Shown here: positions 18,521 to 26,518 of the stretch, piece by piece
How the letters are laid out: the number at the start of each line of letters is the position of its first letter
Numbering within the stretch: position 1 is the first letter of the stretch
Source: Kordia aestuariivivens
GTDB taxonomy: Bacteria; Bacteroidota; Bacteroidia; Flavobacteriales; Flavobacteriaceae
Assembly: GCF_014397005.1 (NCBI RefSeq)
Contig: NZ_JACGWS010000017.1
Coordinates: forward strand, 50,556-114,555
Direction of reading: 5' to 3'
DNA: 64,000 nt
Notes under the pieces: generated by a model
What the model was told of the DNA's origin: nothing
What the model saw: the letters and a program-made list of their open reading frames with translations, nothing else
Database searches by the model: none
Position numbers and translations under genes: made by a program

Positions 18521-18703
18521 ATGAAAAAAAGAGATTTAAAAAATTTGAAATTAAACAAAAAGTCAATTTCATCATTAAAAGGTGGATTGTCGTCTCCTGT
18601 AAAGGTTTCTGTTCTGAACATCTGTAATACTGGATGTGATTCTCCAGTACACACTTGTGGAATCATTAACTGTAACCTAAGTGTAGTAGGTTGCGACATG
18701 TAA
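18521..18703 (+). CDS. GG-leader precursor peptide 4 (TGC/HTCGI core)
   Basis: This 60-residue peptide has a 22-residue leader (MKKRDLKNLKLNKKSISSLKGG) and a 38-residue core with five Cys. The core motif NTGC-x5-HTCGIINC recurs in peptides 6 and 7 (43594 and 43928), defining a subfamily. Ser/Thr residues before the Cys would allow lanthionine formation, although simple disulfides are also possible. A terminator follows directly, so the gene is monocistronic. No processing enzymes are adjacent. Confidence 0.8.
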   Translation: MKKRDLKNLKLNKKSISSLKGGLSSPVKVSVLNICNTGCDSPVHTCGIINCNLSVVGCDM

Positions 18704-18721
18704 AAAATGTAAATAACTGAC

Positions 18722-18757
18722 AAATAGGTCGTTATTTATAAATAGCGACCTATTTTA
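18722..18757 (+). terminator. Rho-independent terminator
   Basis: The stem AAATAGGTCG / CGACCTATTT, with a further self-complementary A/T loop, ends the peptide 4 transcript. Confidence 0.8.
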
Positions 18758-18815
18758 GTTTTATATGTTTTTTGTAATGAGTAATTTAAAATCAAACTTT
18801 AAAAACTATATACCC

Positions 18816-19061
18816 ATGAAAAAAAGAAAAGTAGCCGCATTAAGCTTGAAAAAACAAGTAGTTTCTTCCTTAAATCAAACCATTACTGGAGGAGCCGATG
18901 AAAAATTTACGGTAACATGTGCTATACCCGTTAGTGAGTGCACAATTGCATTAACAGTTCAACCAGATGTTTGCATTACACTGCCAAGACCATTAGGAAA
19001 TTGTACAGTACAATTAAGTGTGCAAGTATGGTGCAATCAGACTTTTGATGTAAAGTGTTAA
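18816..19061 (+). CDS. GG-leader Cys-rich precursor peptide 5
   Basis: The ATG at 18816 is chosen because it begins the basic leader (MKKRKVAALSLKKQVVSSL) seen in the other peptides; an upstream in-frame start adds 17 unrelated residues. The leader ends TITGG at residue 26. The 55-residue core has six Cys and alternating hydrophobic/Thr residues (CTIALTV, CITLP, CTVQLSV), which looks like three imperfect copies of a C-T/I-x-x-L-x-V unit. It lies just before the carotenoid regulator but is closed by its own terminator. Confidence 0.75.
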   Translation: MKKRKVAALSLKKQVVSSLNQTITGGADEKFTVTCAIPVSECTIALTVQPDVCITLPRPLGNCTVQLSVQVWCNQTFDVKC

Positions 19062-19080
19062 GAATTTTTTATTTCAATTT

Positions 19081-19106
19081 AAAAGCTATCCGTATGGATA
19101 GCTTTT
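19081..19106 (+). terminator. Rho-independent terminator
   Basis: The perfect stem AAAAGCTATCC / GGATAGCTTTT separates peptide 5 from the MerR-type regulator. Confidence 0.85.
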
Positions 19107-19151
19107 CTTATTTATAATCATTCTTATTAAAAGAAAAATGAACATCTTAGC

Positions 19152-19180
19152 TTGTAAATCAAGATAAAATGTTATTTTTG
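19152..19180 (+). promoter_or_regulatory. Promoter of the MerR/CarH-like gene
   Basis: TTG at 19152-19154 and TATTTTTG at 19173-19180 are separated by 18 bp, matching the Bacteroidota -33/-7 consensus. Transcription would start about 24 bp before the ATG at 19211. Confidence 0.7.
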
Positions 19181-19208
19181 TTTATTATCTACAATAAAAG
19201 ATTAAACA
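19178..19208. promoter_or_regulatory. Candidate operator of the MerR/CarH-like gene
   Basis: TTGTTTA-N17-TTAAACA overlaps the end of the -7 box and runs to the start codon. The crtI promoter has the same half-sites at the same spacing and the same position relative to its -7 box. Confidence 0.55.
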
Positions 19209-19210
19209 GT

Positions 19211-20107
19211 ATGGAGTGTGTTAAGACTAAATTTAGTATTAAAGATTTAGAAAATCTTTCAGGAGTTAAAGCGCATACGATTCGTATCTGGGAAAAAAGA
19301 TATGATTTATTAGAACCAGACAGAACAGATACGAACATCAGAACTTACGATATACAGAGTTTACAAAAGCTTCTCAACATAACGCTTCTTTACAAAAACG
19401 GCTACAAAATTTCAAAAATTGCTGAGATTCCTGAAGAAAAAATTAATACTTTAGTTCGAGAAATTGCAACTGATAAAAATGTTCACAACCAAGCATTGAA
19501 CTCTTTCAAACTTTCAATGTTAAACTTCGATTACAGCTTATTTTACAATACATATAATAATTTATTAGCAGAAAAATCATTTAGAGAGGTTTTCTATGAT
19601 GTGTTCATTCCTCTGTTGAATGAAATTGGCGTTTTATGGCATACGAATACCATTAACCCAGCGCATGAACATTTTATTTCTAGCTTGATAAAACAAAAAA
19701 TAGTTTTAAATACAGAACGCATTCAATCATTAGAAAAGACAAACAAGTCAAAAACCTTTGTGCTTTTCTTACCAGAAAATGAAATTCATGAAATTGGTTT
19801 GCTGTATTTGAATTACGAATTACAACTAAAAGGCTATCATACCATCTACCTCGGACAAACGATTCCAATTAATAGTCTCACAAATGTTCAAAACTTTTTC
19901 CCAGAGCTTCATTTTATTTCTTATTTTACAGTCACACCAGTAGAAGATAAAGTAGAAGAATATATTAATGAGTTTACTGAAAAAATTGGCTTTAAAGATC
20001 ACCATTTGTGGCTTTTAGGCTATCAGGCAAGACACGTTAAAAATGAACAGAATCAGAAAAAACTCAAAGTTTTTAAATCCATAAATGAATTAGTTGAAGA
20101 AATCTAA
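19211..20107 (+). CDS. MerR-type regulator with CarH-like cobalamin-binding domain
   Basis: The ATG at 19211 starts a 298-residue protein. Residues 6-75 are a MerR winged helix (FSIKDLENLSGVKAHTIRIWEKRYDLLEP). The C-terminal part has the four-helix plus Rossmann layout of CarH/LitR light sensors. It keeps the cobalamin-capping motif W143-x9-E153-H154 and the E191-x-H193 motif that supplies the lower axial His (EIHEIGLLYLNYELQLKGY). By analogy it would bind adenosylcobalamin, repress carotenoid genes in the dark and release DNA in light. It directly precedes crtI, and both promoters share an operator-like element. Cobalamin binding here is inference from motifs. Confidence 0.85.
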   Translation: MECVKTKFSIKDLENLSGVKAHTIRIWEKRYDLLEPDRTDTNIRTYDIQSLQKLLNITLLYKNGYKISKIAEIPEEKINTLVREIATDKNVHNQALNSFKLSMLNFDYSLFYNTYNNLLAEKSFREVFYDVFIPLLNEIGVLWHTNTINPAHEHFISSLIKQKIVLNTERIQSLEKTNKSKTFVLFLPENEIHEIGLLYLNYELQLKGYHTIYLGQTIPINSLTNVQNFFPELHFISYFTVTPVEDKVEEYINEFTEKIGFKDHHLWLLGYQARHVKNEQNQKKLKVFKSINELVEEI

Positions 20108-20117
20108 AATTCAGTTT

Positions 20118-20125
20118 TATTTTTG
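20118..20125 (+). promoter_or_regulatory. -7 promoter box (TATTTTTG) of the crt operon
   Basis: A full TAnnTTTG match lies 36 bp before the crtI ATG. A TTG at 20094-20096 is a possible -33 with a long 21-bp spacer. A second box, TACATTTG at 20139-20146, lies inside the operator. Confidence 0.6.
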
Positions 20126-20154
20126 TTTAACTTTTCACTACATTTGTTAAACAA
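20123..20154. promoter_or_regulatory. Candidate operator upstream of crtI
   Basis: TTGTTTAAC (20123-20131) and its exact complement GTTAAACAA (20146-20154) flank 14 bp, overlap the -7 box and end on the crtI start codon. The inner halves repeat the arrangement seen in front of the adjacent regulator gene. Confidence 0.6.
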
Positions 20155-21638
20155 TGAAATCAAAAATTATAATTATCGGTTCTGGATTTTCATCTTTATC
20201 TGCTTCCTGCTACTTAGCAAAAGCTGGTTATGATGTAACTATTTTAGAAAAGAACTCTACAGTTGGTGGCAGAGCTAGACAACTAAAACGCGAAGGATTT
20301 ACCTTTGATCTTGGACCTTCTTGGTATTGGATGCCAGACGTTTTTGAGCGTTTCTTTAACGATTTTGACAAACAACCTTCTGACTATTATCATTTAGATA
20401 AATTAAATCCTGCGTACCAAGTATATTTTGGGAAGGACGATTCCATTCACATAGAAGATACTTTAGAAAAAATTTGTGCCGCTTTTGAAAAAGAAGAAAA
20501 AGGAAGTAGTGTAAAACTTAAAAAGTTTATCGCAAATGCGGAAGATAATTATAATGTAGCCATCAAAGATTTGGTGTACAAACCAGGTGTTTCTCCTTTA
20601 GAATTAGTCAATGCAAAGACAATTAAAAAAATTGGTCAGTTTTTTAGCAACATCAAACGTGATGTTCGAAAAGAATTTAAAAATGACCGATTGATCAAAA
20701 TATTAGAGTTTCCCGTATTATTTTTAGGTGCTAAACCGAGTGATACACCTTCTTTTTATAGCTTTATGAATTATGCCGATTTCGGTTTAGGAACTTGGCA
20801 TCCAACTGGTGGAATGTACAGTATTATTGAAGCGATGGAAACTTTGGCAAAAAGTTTGGGCGTTATTATCATGACTGATGAAAACGTAACACAAATAAAA
20901 GTTGAAGATAAAAAAGCAACAAAAGTTTTGACCGATAATGGATTATTTACCGCTGATATTGTATTATCAGGAGCAGATTATCACCATTCAGAAACCTTGC
21001 TTTCACCAGAATATCGTCAGTATTCTGAAAACTATTGGGAAAAGAAAACATTTGCACCTTCTTCCCTATTATTCTATGTCGGATTTGACAAAAAAATAAA
21101 AAATGTATCACATCATACTTTATTTTTTGATGTCGATTTTGATGCGCATGCACACGTAATTTATGACAAAGCAGCTTGGCCTAAAGATCCACTATTTTAT
21201 GCAAACTTTCCTTCAATGACAGATGCTGCCGCAGCTCCAGAAGGAAAAGAAGCAGGTTTCTTTTTAATTCCAATTGCGCCAGGTTTAGAAGATACATCTG
21301 AAGTCCGCGAGCAATATTTTGATATTATTATGGACAGATTTCAGGAAATTACACAACAAAATATCACAAATCATATTATATTTAAGGAATCCTTTTGTGT
21401 AAACGACTTTGTAAAAGAGTACAATTCATATAAAGGAAATGCGTACGGAATGGCGAATACGTTGCTTCAAACTGCATTTTTAAGACCCAATTTGAAAAGT
21501 AAAAAAGTGTCAAACCTTTATTTTACTGGACAATTAACCGTTCCTGGACCTGGAGTTCCTCCAGCATTAATTTCAGGAAAATTGGTAGCCGAATTAATCA
21601 CTAAACATCAACCGAATACTCATGAAAGCACTATTTGA
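20154..21638 (+). CDS. crtI: Phytoene desaturase
   Basis: This 494-residue FAD-dependent enzyme is of the CrtI family. It has an N-terminal dinucleotide-binding motif (IIIGSGFSSLSASCYLAKAGYDVTILE split around residue 10), the GGRARQ segment, LGPSWYWMPDVFE, and the C-terminal FTGQLTVPGPGVPPALISGK signature of bacterial desaturases. It converts phytoene to lycopene at the membrane. It is the first gene of a crtI-crtB-crtZ-lycopene cyclase operon and overlaps crtB by 17 bp, so the two are translationally coupled. No GGPP synthase gene is in the window. Confidence 0.95.
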   Translation: MKSKIIIIGSGFSSLSASCYLAKAGYDVTILEKNSTVGGRARQLKREGFTFDLGPSWYWMPDVFERFFNDFDKQPSDYYHLDKLNPAYQVYFGKDDSIHIEDTLEKICAAFEKEEKGSSVKLKKFIANAEDNYNVAIKDLVYKPGVSPLELVNAKTIKKIGQFFSNIKRDVRKEFKNDRLIKILEFPVLFLGAKPSDTPSFYSFMNYADFGLGTWHPTGGMYSIIEAMETLAKSLGVIIMTDENVTQIKVEDKKATKVLTDNGLFTADIVLSGADYHHSETLLSPEYRQYSENYWEKKTFAPSSLLFYVGFDKKIKNVSHHTLFFDVDFDAHAHVIYDKAAWPKDPLFYANFPSMTDAAAAPEGKEAGFFLIPIAPGLEDTSEVREQYFDIIMDRFQEITQQNITNHIIFKESFCVNDFVKEYNSYKGNAYGMANTLLQTAFLRPNLKSKKVSNLYFTGQLTVPGPGVPPALISGKLVAELITKHQPNTHESTI

Positions 21639-22461
21639 TTCTGTTTCTTATCAATGTAGCACACATGTAACGAAGTCATATAGCACATCGTTTGCTTTGG
21701 CTACAAAAATGTTATCTACATCGATACGACAAGACATTTATAATATTTATGGTTTTGTGCGATTTGCAGACGAAATTGTAGATTCTTTCCATGAGTATGA
21801 CAAAAAATTCTTGCTCGATAAGTTTCAAGCGGATTTAGATTGTGCACTTCAACACAAAATTAGCTTAAACCCTATTTTGAATTCATTTCAACATACAGTA
21901 CATACGTACAACATTCCTAAACACTTGATTAATTCCTTTATGAAAAGTATGCGTCAAGATTTGGACAAAAAAGCATATTTAACACAAGAAGAATACAACG
22001 AATATATTTACGGATCAGCAGACGTGGTGGGTTTAATGTGTTTAAAAGTCTTTGTAAAAGGAGATGAAGAAAAGTATGAAGAATTAAAATCTTCTGCGAT
22101 GTCACTTGGTTCTGCGTTTCAAAAAGTGAACTTTTTACGCGATTTAAAAGCTGATTTTGAAGAATTAGATCGTACCTATTTTCCAGATGCCGATTTGCAA
22201 AACCTAGACGAAGCATCAAAATTGAAAATTATTACCGAAATTGAAAACGATTTTAAACTTGGCTTAGCTGGAATTTCTAAATTGCCAACGGAAGCAAAAT
22301 TTGGTGTTTTTACGGCATATAAATATTATTTTAAATTATTGCAAAAGCTAAAACGAACGCCTTCTGTAAAGATAAAGAATGCAAGAATTCGCGTTCCTAA
22401 TTATCAAAAAATGGCGTTATTAGCGAAATCTTATGTGAATTATCGATTAAATTTGATATAA
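21622..22461 (+). CDS. crtB: Phytoene synthase
   Basis: The 279-residue enzyme of the squalene/phytoene synthase family has both Asp-rich Mg sites: D50EIVD54 in YGFVRFADEIVD, and the second at NFLRDLKADFEELDRTYFP. It condenses two GGPP molecules to phytoene. It overlaps the crtI end by 17 bp and is followed after 16 bp by crtZ. Length and motifs are complete. Confidence 0.95.
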   Translation: MKALFDSVSYQCSTHVTKSYSTSFALATKMLSTSIRQDIYNIYGFVRFADEIVDSFHEYDKKFLLDKFQADLDCALQHKISLNPILNSFQHTVHTYNIPKHLINSFMKSMRQDLDKKAYLTQEEYNEYIYGSADVVGLMCLKVFVKGDEEKYEELKSSAMSLGSAFQKVNFLRDLKADFEELDRTYFPDADLQNLDEASKLKIITEIENDFKLGLAGISKLPTEAKFGVFTAYKYYFKLLQKLKRTPSVKIKNARIRVPNYQKMALLAKSYVNYRLNLI

Positions 22462-22477
22462 AATTAGAAAAGAACAA

Positions 22478-22930
22478 ATGACAACCCTTATTTGGATAGC
22501 AGTATTTTTAGGAACATTTTGTATCATGGAATTTATGGCGTGGGCAACGCATAAGTACGTAATGCATGGTTTTCTGTGGTCGCTTCATAAAGATCATCAT
22601 CACAAAGATCATGATTCATGGTTTGAGCGAAATGATGCATTTTTCATCTTTTATGCCGTGGTAAGTATTGGATGTTTCCTATTGTGGAAATTTGACATTT
22701 TCTGGGCAGGATTGCCTATCGGAATTGGAATTTTCGCGTATGGACTCGCCTACTTTATTGTGCATGACATCTTTATTCACCAACGTTTCAAGCTGTTGAA
22801 GAAAGCGGACAATTGGTACGCAAAAGGAATTCGTAGAGCGCACAAAATTCACCACAAACACCTAGGAAAAGGTGACGGAGAATGTTTTGGAATGCTTTTC
22901 GTGCCTCTAAAATATTTTAAGCGTAAATAA
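22478..22930 (+). CDS. crtZ: Beta-carotene hydroxylase
   Basis: This 150-residue membrane protein carries the His clusters of the fatty-acid hydroxylase superfamily: HKYVMHG, HKDHHHKDHD, HDIFIHQR and RRAHKIHHKH. These hold a di-iron centre that adds 3-hydroxyl groups to beta-ionone rings. With the cyclase next door the pathway would reach zeaxanthin. Hydrophobic segments around residues 1-20, 50-70 and 75-95 place it in the inner membrane. Confidence 0.95.
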   Translation: MTTLIWIAVFLGTFCIMEFMAWATHKYVMHGFLWSLHKDHHHKDHDSWFERNDAFFIFYAVVSIGCFLLWKFDIFWAGLPIGIGIFAYGLAYFIVHDIFIHQRFKLLKKADNWYAKGIRRAHKIHHKHLGKGDGECFGMLFVPLKYFKRK

Positions 22931-22935
22931 TTCTC

Positions 22936-23622
22936 ATGAAGAGTTTATACATTCTACTGAATATCGGTTCGTTCATCGTTCCGTTTTTGTTCAGTTTTCA
23001 TCCCAAATTAAAATTCTACAAACACTGGAAATACTTATTTCCGGCGATATTCATCACGATGTTGGTGTTTATTCCGTGGGACGTGATTTTTACAATACAT
23101 GGTTTTTGGGGATTTAATCCTGATTATTACTTAGAATATACCATCTTTTCATTGCCAATTGAAGAATGGCTTTTCTTTATTTGCATCCCGTACGCGTGCA
23201 TTTTTACACACTATTCGTTGCAATACATATTTCCAAACATGCGATTGTCTGGAAAGACAACAAAAATTATTAGCTATACTTTACTAACTGTTTTTACGCT
23301 TGGCGCGATTGTTTTCTACGACAAATGGTACACAGTGATTGATTTAAGTTACGGAGCGATCTTGTTATTCATTGTCATGAAAGTTTCGCCAAAAATTCTA
23401 GAAAGTTACTATTTGACGTTTCTCGTGATGTTACTTCCGTTTTTTATTGTGAATGGTGTCTTAACAGGAAGCTGGATTGAAAGTCCTGTGGTTTGGTACA
23501 ACAACGCTGAAAATTTAGGCATTCGCATGGGAACAATTCCGGTAGAAGATAGCGTGTACGCCTTTACCATGATTCTTTCGAGTTTATTCTTAATGCAACT
23601 ATTCCGCAAGCGAAAAAGCTAA
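22936..23622 (+). CDS. Lycopene cyclase (fused CrtYc-CrtYd type)
   Basis: The 228-residue, roughly seven-helix membrane protein contains two tandem lycopene-cyclase domains. The first has FSLPIEEWLFFICIPYACIFTHY, with the PxE(E) motif typical of the heterodimeric CrtYcd type. The second domain around 120-225 holds a related helix set (VEDSVYAFTMILSSLFL). Both halves are in one chain, as in other flavobacteria. It cyclises lycopene to beta-carotene. Its 3' end overlaps the convergent TlpA-like gene by 24 bp. Confidence 0.9.
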   Translation: MKSLYILLNIGSFIVPFLFSFHPKLKFYKHWKYLFPAIFITMLVFIPWDVIFTIHGFWGFNPDYYLEYTIFSLPIEEWLFFICIPYACIFTHYSLQYIFPNMRLSGKTTKIISYTLLTVFTLGAIVFYDKWYTVIDLSYGAILLFIVMKVSPKILESYYLTFLVMLLPFFIVNGVLTGSWIESPVVWYNNAENLGIRMGTIPVEDSVYAFTMILSSLFLMQLFRKRKS

Positions 23623-24177
23623 CAATACATCTATTTGATTCCGTACGTTGGTACTATTCCAATCAGAAGGTCCAATTTCTTTCATGATTATTTTTCCACG
23701 ATCATCAATTAAAAAAGTCGTTGGAATACTTCTAGAATACAATTCTTTTGGTCCATTCGATTTCTGAAAATACACTGGCAAATGATAATTGTTTTTCTCT
23801 AAATACGCGTTCACTTTATCTAATTGATCGTTTGCTACAAATAGAAACTTGATTTTATCTTTATAATCTTCATGCAATTTGTTTAAACTTGGCATTTCTG
23901 CAACACAAGGTGGACACCAAGTTGCCCACAAGTTCACGAGAATGATTTCTCCTTCCATTTCCTGAAAGTTTACAATGTTCCCCGAATCATCTAACAATTT
24001 CCAATCAAAGTCGCTCAGAACTTCTCTTTCAGCTTCTTCAATACTAGAAGGACTTGACACTAATATATAAACTTTAATAAGTTGAACTTTTACAAACGTG
24101 CCGACTGGCGTAAAAAGCAACAACCCGATCATTGCAAAGAAAATAATGTTGTTTCTTAGTTTTTTTGTGATGTTCAT
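23599..24177 (-). CDS. TlpA-like membrane-anchored thioredoxin
   Basis: This 192-residue protein has one N-terminal membrane anchor (about 12-32) and a thioredoxin fold facing the periplasm with the CxxC motif WATWCPPCVAEMPSL. The family reduces disulfides, often for cytochrome c maturation or outer-membrane proteins; the partner is unknown. The 3' end overlaps the lycopene cyclase gene on the other strand by 24 bp, so the two transcripts converge without a clear terminator. Confidence 0.9.
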   Translation of the reverse strand: MNITKKLRNNIIFFAMIGLLLFTPVGTFVKVQLIKVYILVSSPSSIEEAEREVLSDFDWKLLDDSGNIVNFQEMEGEIILVNLWATWCPPCVAEMPSLNKLHEDYKDKIKFLFVANDQLDKVNAYLEKNNYHLPVYFQKSNGPKELYSRSIPTTFLIDDRGKIIMKEIGPSDWNSTNVRNQIDVLLAFSLAE

Positions 24178-24230
24178 ATAATTATATTTAAATCGAAAAT
24201 ACTCAATGTTCTTTATTTATTATAGGTTCA

Positions 24231-24303
24231 AAAGGTTAAATAATCCATAAAACCAAATCCAAGAAGTCTAATAAGTCCAGCAATCCAACAAGTCTAACAA
24301 TAA
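24231..24303. repeat. A-rich intergenic short-word repeat
   Basis: The sequence is built from repeated words such as CCAACAAGTCTAACAA and CAAGAAGTCTAATAAG. The complement of these words appears at 51301-51365 (TTTTAGACTTGTT, GGATTGTTAGA). It looks like a dispersed simple-repeat family rather than a gene. Confidence 0.5.
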
Positions 24304-24304
24304 A

Positions 24305-24338
24305 GAAACACGCCATCAACTAAGACAACGTGTTTCAA
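24305..24338 (-). terminator. Hairpin downstream of the lipoprotein gene
   Basis: GAAACACG and CGTGTTTC flank a 16-nt loop 25-57 bp beyond the minus-strand lipoprotein stop. The T-rich tail is weak. Confidence 0.4.
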
Positions 24339-24362
24339 ATCTAACGATAATAATCATAAAGA

Positions 24363-25256
24363 TTATCGCACTATCGTACCAGTAGGAAAAGATGAGGCGT
24401 TTAGATTAAAGTTGTTGGTTGTTGGCGCAGTGGCAGTTCCGGCAGTTCCAACTAAAGGTTTTAGTAAGAATGGCGCTGGACTGTTATCTGGACTTGGTTC
24501 TACAGAAATCACAACGGTTCTACCACGAACATCTAGTGGGAATGTAAAACCTGCTGGCGCATTGTGGAAAAAGTCTTCACCTGGAATTGGAGGTCCAACA
24601 TTGTTTTCTGTTCCGCTGAATCCGTTAGATTCGTCTACGGCTCCAAATCCTGTAAAAGTTCCTGTGGTTAAAGGGCCAACTCCATCAACGACAACCCAAC
24701 CTTCATATTTCCATCCGTCAGCTAAAGGTGGTAAATTTAATCCTGATGTTGGTGGTGCTCCTGGAGTTCCGTACCAAACACCATATTGATCGTTTCCATT
24801 GTTCATAGATCCTGGCATTTCATCTGTTGGAGTTCTTAGAAAAAAGATCCCTGAAGCGCTATCAAAATCTCCACTACTTGTTACAGGACCTAATCCTACG
24901 GTGGCAGTCGTTCCTGAGAAATCTCCTGCTAATAATTTTGTGGCTGCTGGTGCTGGATCTGGATCAACTGTTGGTTCAATAGACAACACAAATGTGGTTG
25001 CTGCGGCAAGTTGATCTGAGTTTACGGTAAACGAAGATCGCGATAAAGCTCCTGAATCGTTTACGGTAAATGTTCCTGTGGAAACTGGACTTCCATTTAC
25101 AATAATCCATCCTTCATATACGAAGTCTGCACCTAAATTTTCTAAACCATTTAGGTTTACATTTAAACTTGATAATGCTACTGCGGCATCATCGTCACTA
25201 CTACATGAGACAGCGAAGAATCCTAACGCTAGTCCCAAAAACATTTTTTTTATCAT
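24363..25256 (-). CDS. Lipoprotein with two repeated beta domains
   Basis: The 297-residue protein starts with a lipoprotein signal (lipobox FFAVSCSSDDD, Cys at 18). Two related halves follow, each opening with a YEGWIIVNG / YEGWVVVDG strand, then TGTF, and ending in a VLSIEPTVDPDPAPA / VVISVEPSPDNSPAP motif. That layout resembles the C-terminal domain of anti-sigma-K/RskA-type proteins; the similarity is by eye. It is likely surface or periplasmic. Its promoter carries a palindrome that fits the adjacent Crp/Fnr-family regulator. Confidence 0.7.
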   Translation of the reverse strand: MIKKMFLGLALGFFAVSCSSDDDAAVALSSLNVNLNGLENLGADFVYEGWIIVNGSPVSTGTFTVNDSGALSRSSFTVNSDQLAAATTFVLSIEPTVDPDPAPAATKLLAGDFSGTTATVGLGPVTSSGDFDSASGIFFLRTPTDEMPGSMNNGNDQYGVWYGTPGAPPTSGLNLPPLADGWKYEGWVVVDGVGPLTTGTFTGFGAVDESNGFSGTENNVGPPIPGEDFFHNAPAGFTFPLDVRGRTVVISVEPSPDNSPAPFLLKPLVGTAGTATAPTTNNFNLNASSFPTGTIVR

Positions 25257-25282
25257 GGCGAATATTTTTTATGATTACAGTA

Positions 25283-25290
25283 CAAATGTA
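25283..25290 (-). promoter_or_regulatory. -7 promoter box (TACATTTG) of the lipoprotein gene
   Basis: On the minus strand this is a full TAnnTTTG match 27 bp before the start codon. No clear -33 TTG is present; a palindrome sits just upstream of where it would be. Confidence 0.6.
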
Positions 25291-25311
25291 TGTCGCTATA
25301 TTCACGTAAAA

Positions 25312-25327
25312 TGTTAGCTAGCTAACA
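25312..25327. promoter_or_regulatory. Perfect 16-bp palindrome, candidate Crp/Fnr-family site
   Basis: TGTTA-GCTAGC-TAACA has the 5-6-5 layout of Crp/Fnr sites. Its centre is about 43 bp before the predicted transcription start, the usual position of a class II activator. The nearest regulator gene (25558-26220) is of that family. Confidence 0.5.
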
Positions 25328-25557
25328 CTTCTGAAAAAAATCGCTATTTTCTAAAAAAAAGACACTTTTAAACTTTCTTTAATTATTCGGTTTTTATATT
25401 CATAATTTGCTAAAAATCAATATTTTAAATTTACTTACCTAAATAAATAATACAATATAAAAAGAAAGCCCGAAACTGTCATGCTGTCATGTTAGTTTCA
25501 GACTGTATTTAACGCTAAAAAGCGTTTGTTTTTTGTATGTTTTAAATATAGCTTTTT

Positions 25558-26220
25558 TTAACTAATAAAACGAATTTCTTTTCGATTGAAATCAATAACA
25601 TTTGCTTCTTTTAATTCGTTCAGAATGATATTTAATGTCGGTCGCGATGTACCAATCAAACTTGCAATATCTTTTTGCGTGTAGGGATGTTGCACCACAT
25701 GATCGCCAGTTTTTTCACATTCATATCCGTATTCTTCACAGAGTTCTTTTAGGAATTCTAACAAGCGTGTTTTGGTATCTTTGAATAATAATAATTGCAA
25801 TCTGCGCTCTAATTTTTTGATGCGAAAACCGATAAATTTGTAAATCTTCAAGGTGAAGGTTTGGTTGTCGCGCATTAAATCGTGCATCGTGTCAACGGCA
25901 ATCGGGCAGATAGAAGTAGCGTTGTCTACCGACTGTGCAAATTCGTTTCTTTTTTCTTCTCCTAAGATGGCTTTTTCACCGAACAATTCTCCTTTGGATA
26001 AAATCGATTTTACAACTTCTTCTCCAGCTTCTGTGTAGTAACCAAGCTTTACTTTTCCTTTATCTATAAGATAAATTTTGTTCGCAGAGTCTTCCTCAAA
26101 GTAGATATAATCTTGCTTTTTATAGGCATTAAATTCATGACTTTTTTTGTACTTCTTGAATTTATGCGGACACAAAACTTTGAAGAGATTTACATCATCA
26201 AAATACCAGAATGAATTCAT
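25558..26220 (-). CDS. Crp/Fnr-family transcriptional regulator
   Basis: The 220-residue protein has an N-terminal cyclic-nucleotide-binding-type beta roll (about 25-120, KGKVKLGYYTEAGEEVVKSILSKGELFGEKAILGE) and a C-terminal winged helix (150-218, YTQKDIASLIGTSRPTLNIILNELKE). No Fe-S Cys cluster is evident, so the effector is unclear. A duplicated-domain lipoprotein gene lies directly downstream on the same strand, and its promoter has a matching palindrome, making it a likely target. Confidence 0.9.
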   Translation of the reverse strand: MNSFWYFDDVNLFKVLCPHKFKKYKKSHEFNAYKKQDYIYFEEDSANKIYLIDKGKVKLGYYTEAGEEVVKSILSKGELFGEKAILGEEKRNEFAQSVDNATSICPIAVDTMHDLMRDNQTFTLKIYKFIGFRIKKLERRLQLLLFKDTKTRLLEFLKELCEEYGYECEKTGDHVVQHPYTQKDIASLIGTSRPTLNIILNELKEANVIDFNRKEIRFIS

Positions 26221-26468
26221 ACTATTCGTTATTTACTTTTTAGGCTTTATCGAGGTTATAGTTTTTGTAGTCGATAAAAAAGAAAGAACTTACATTAATA
26301 TCATTTATCATTTGAATTTACTGTAATAAAACACCCTTTTTTCCTTTCTTCTTTACTAAAAAAAGAAACCGTAACTATGGCTATGCTTTCCTTTTTTAGC
26401 TCGATTAAAGAAAAAAATCATCATTTTCTCACACAATAAACTCAAACAACAAATGATATAGGGCACAA

Positions 26469-26496
26469 AAAAACTCCAGATTTCTCTAGAGTTTTT
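26469..26496 (-). terminator. Terminator after lpd
   Basis: The stem AAAAACTC / GAGTTTTT, with inner CAGA/TCT pairing, lies 23 bp beyond the lpd stop on the minus strand. Confidence 0.75.
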
Positions 26497-26518
26497 AAGT
26501 TGTATATGTAAAACGTTT

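Larger units (their letters stand above)
25257..25557. other. 301-bp intergenic region between the lipoprotein and Crp/Fnr genes
   Basis: It contains the lipoprotein promoter box (25283-25290) and the TGTTAGCTAGCTAACA palindrome (25312-25327), then A/T-rich DNA. No gene is seen. Confidence 0.7.

Noticed and set aside
18505..18723. Minus-strand frame over peptide 4
   Set aside because: It mirrors the peptide gene, whose leader and Cys pattern are conserved in paralogues.
24412..25014. Long plus-strand open frames opposite the lipoprotein gene
   Set aside because: They are antisense shadows; the minus frame has a signal peptide, lipobox and repeated domain, whereas the plus frames have none.
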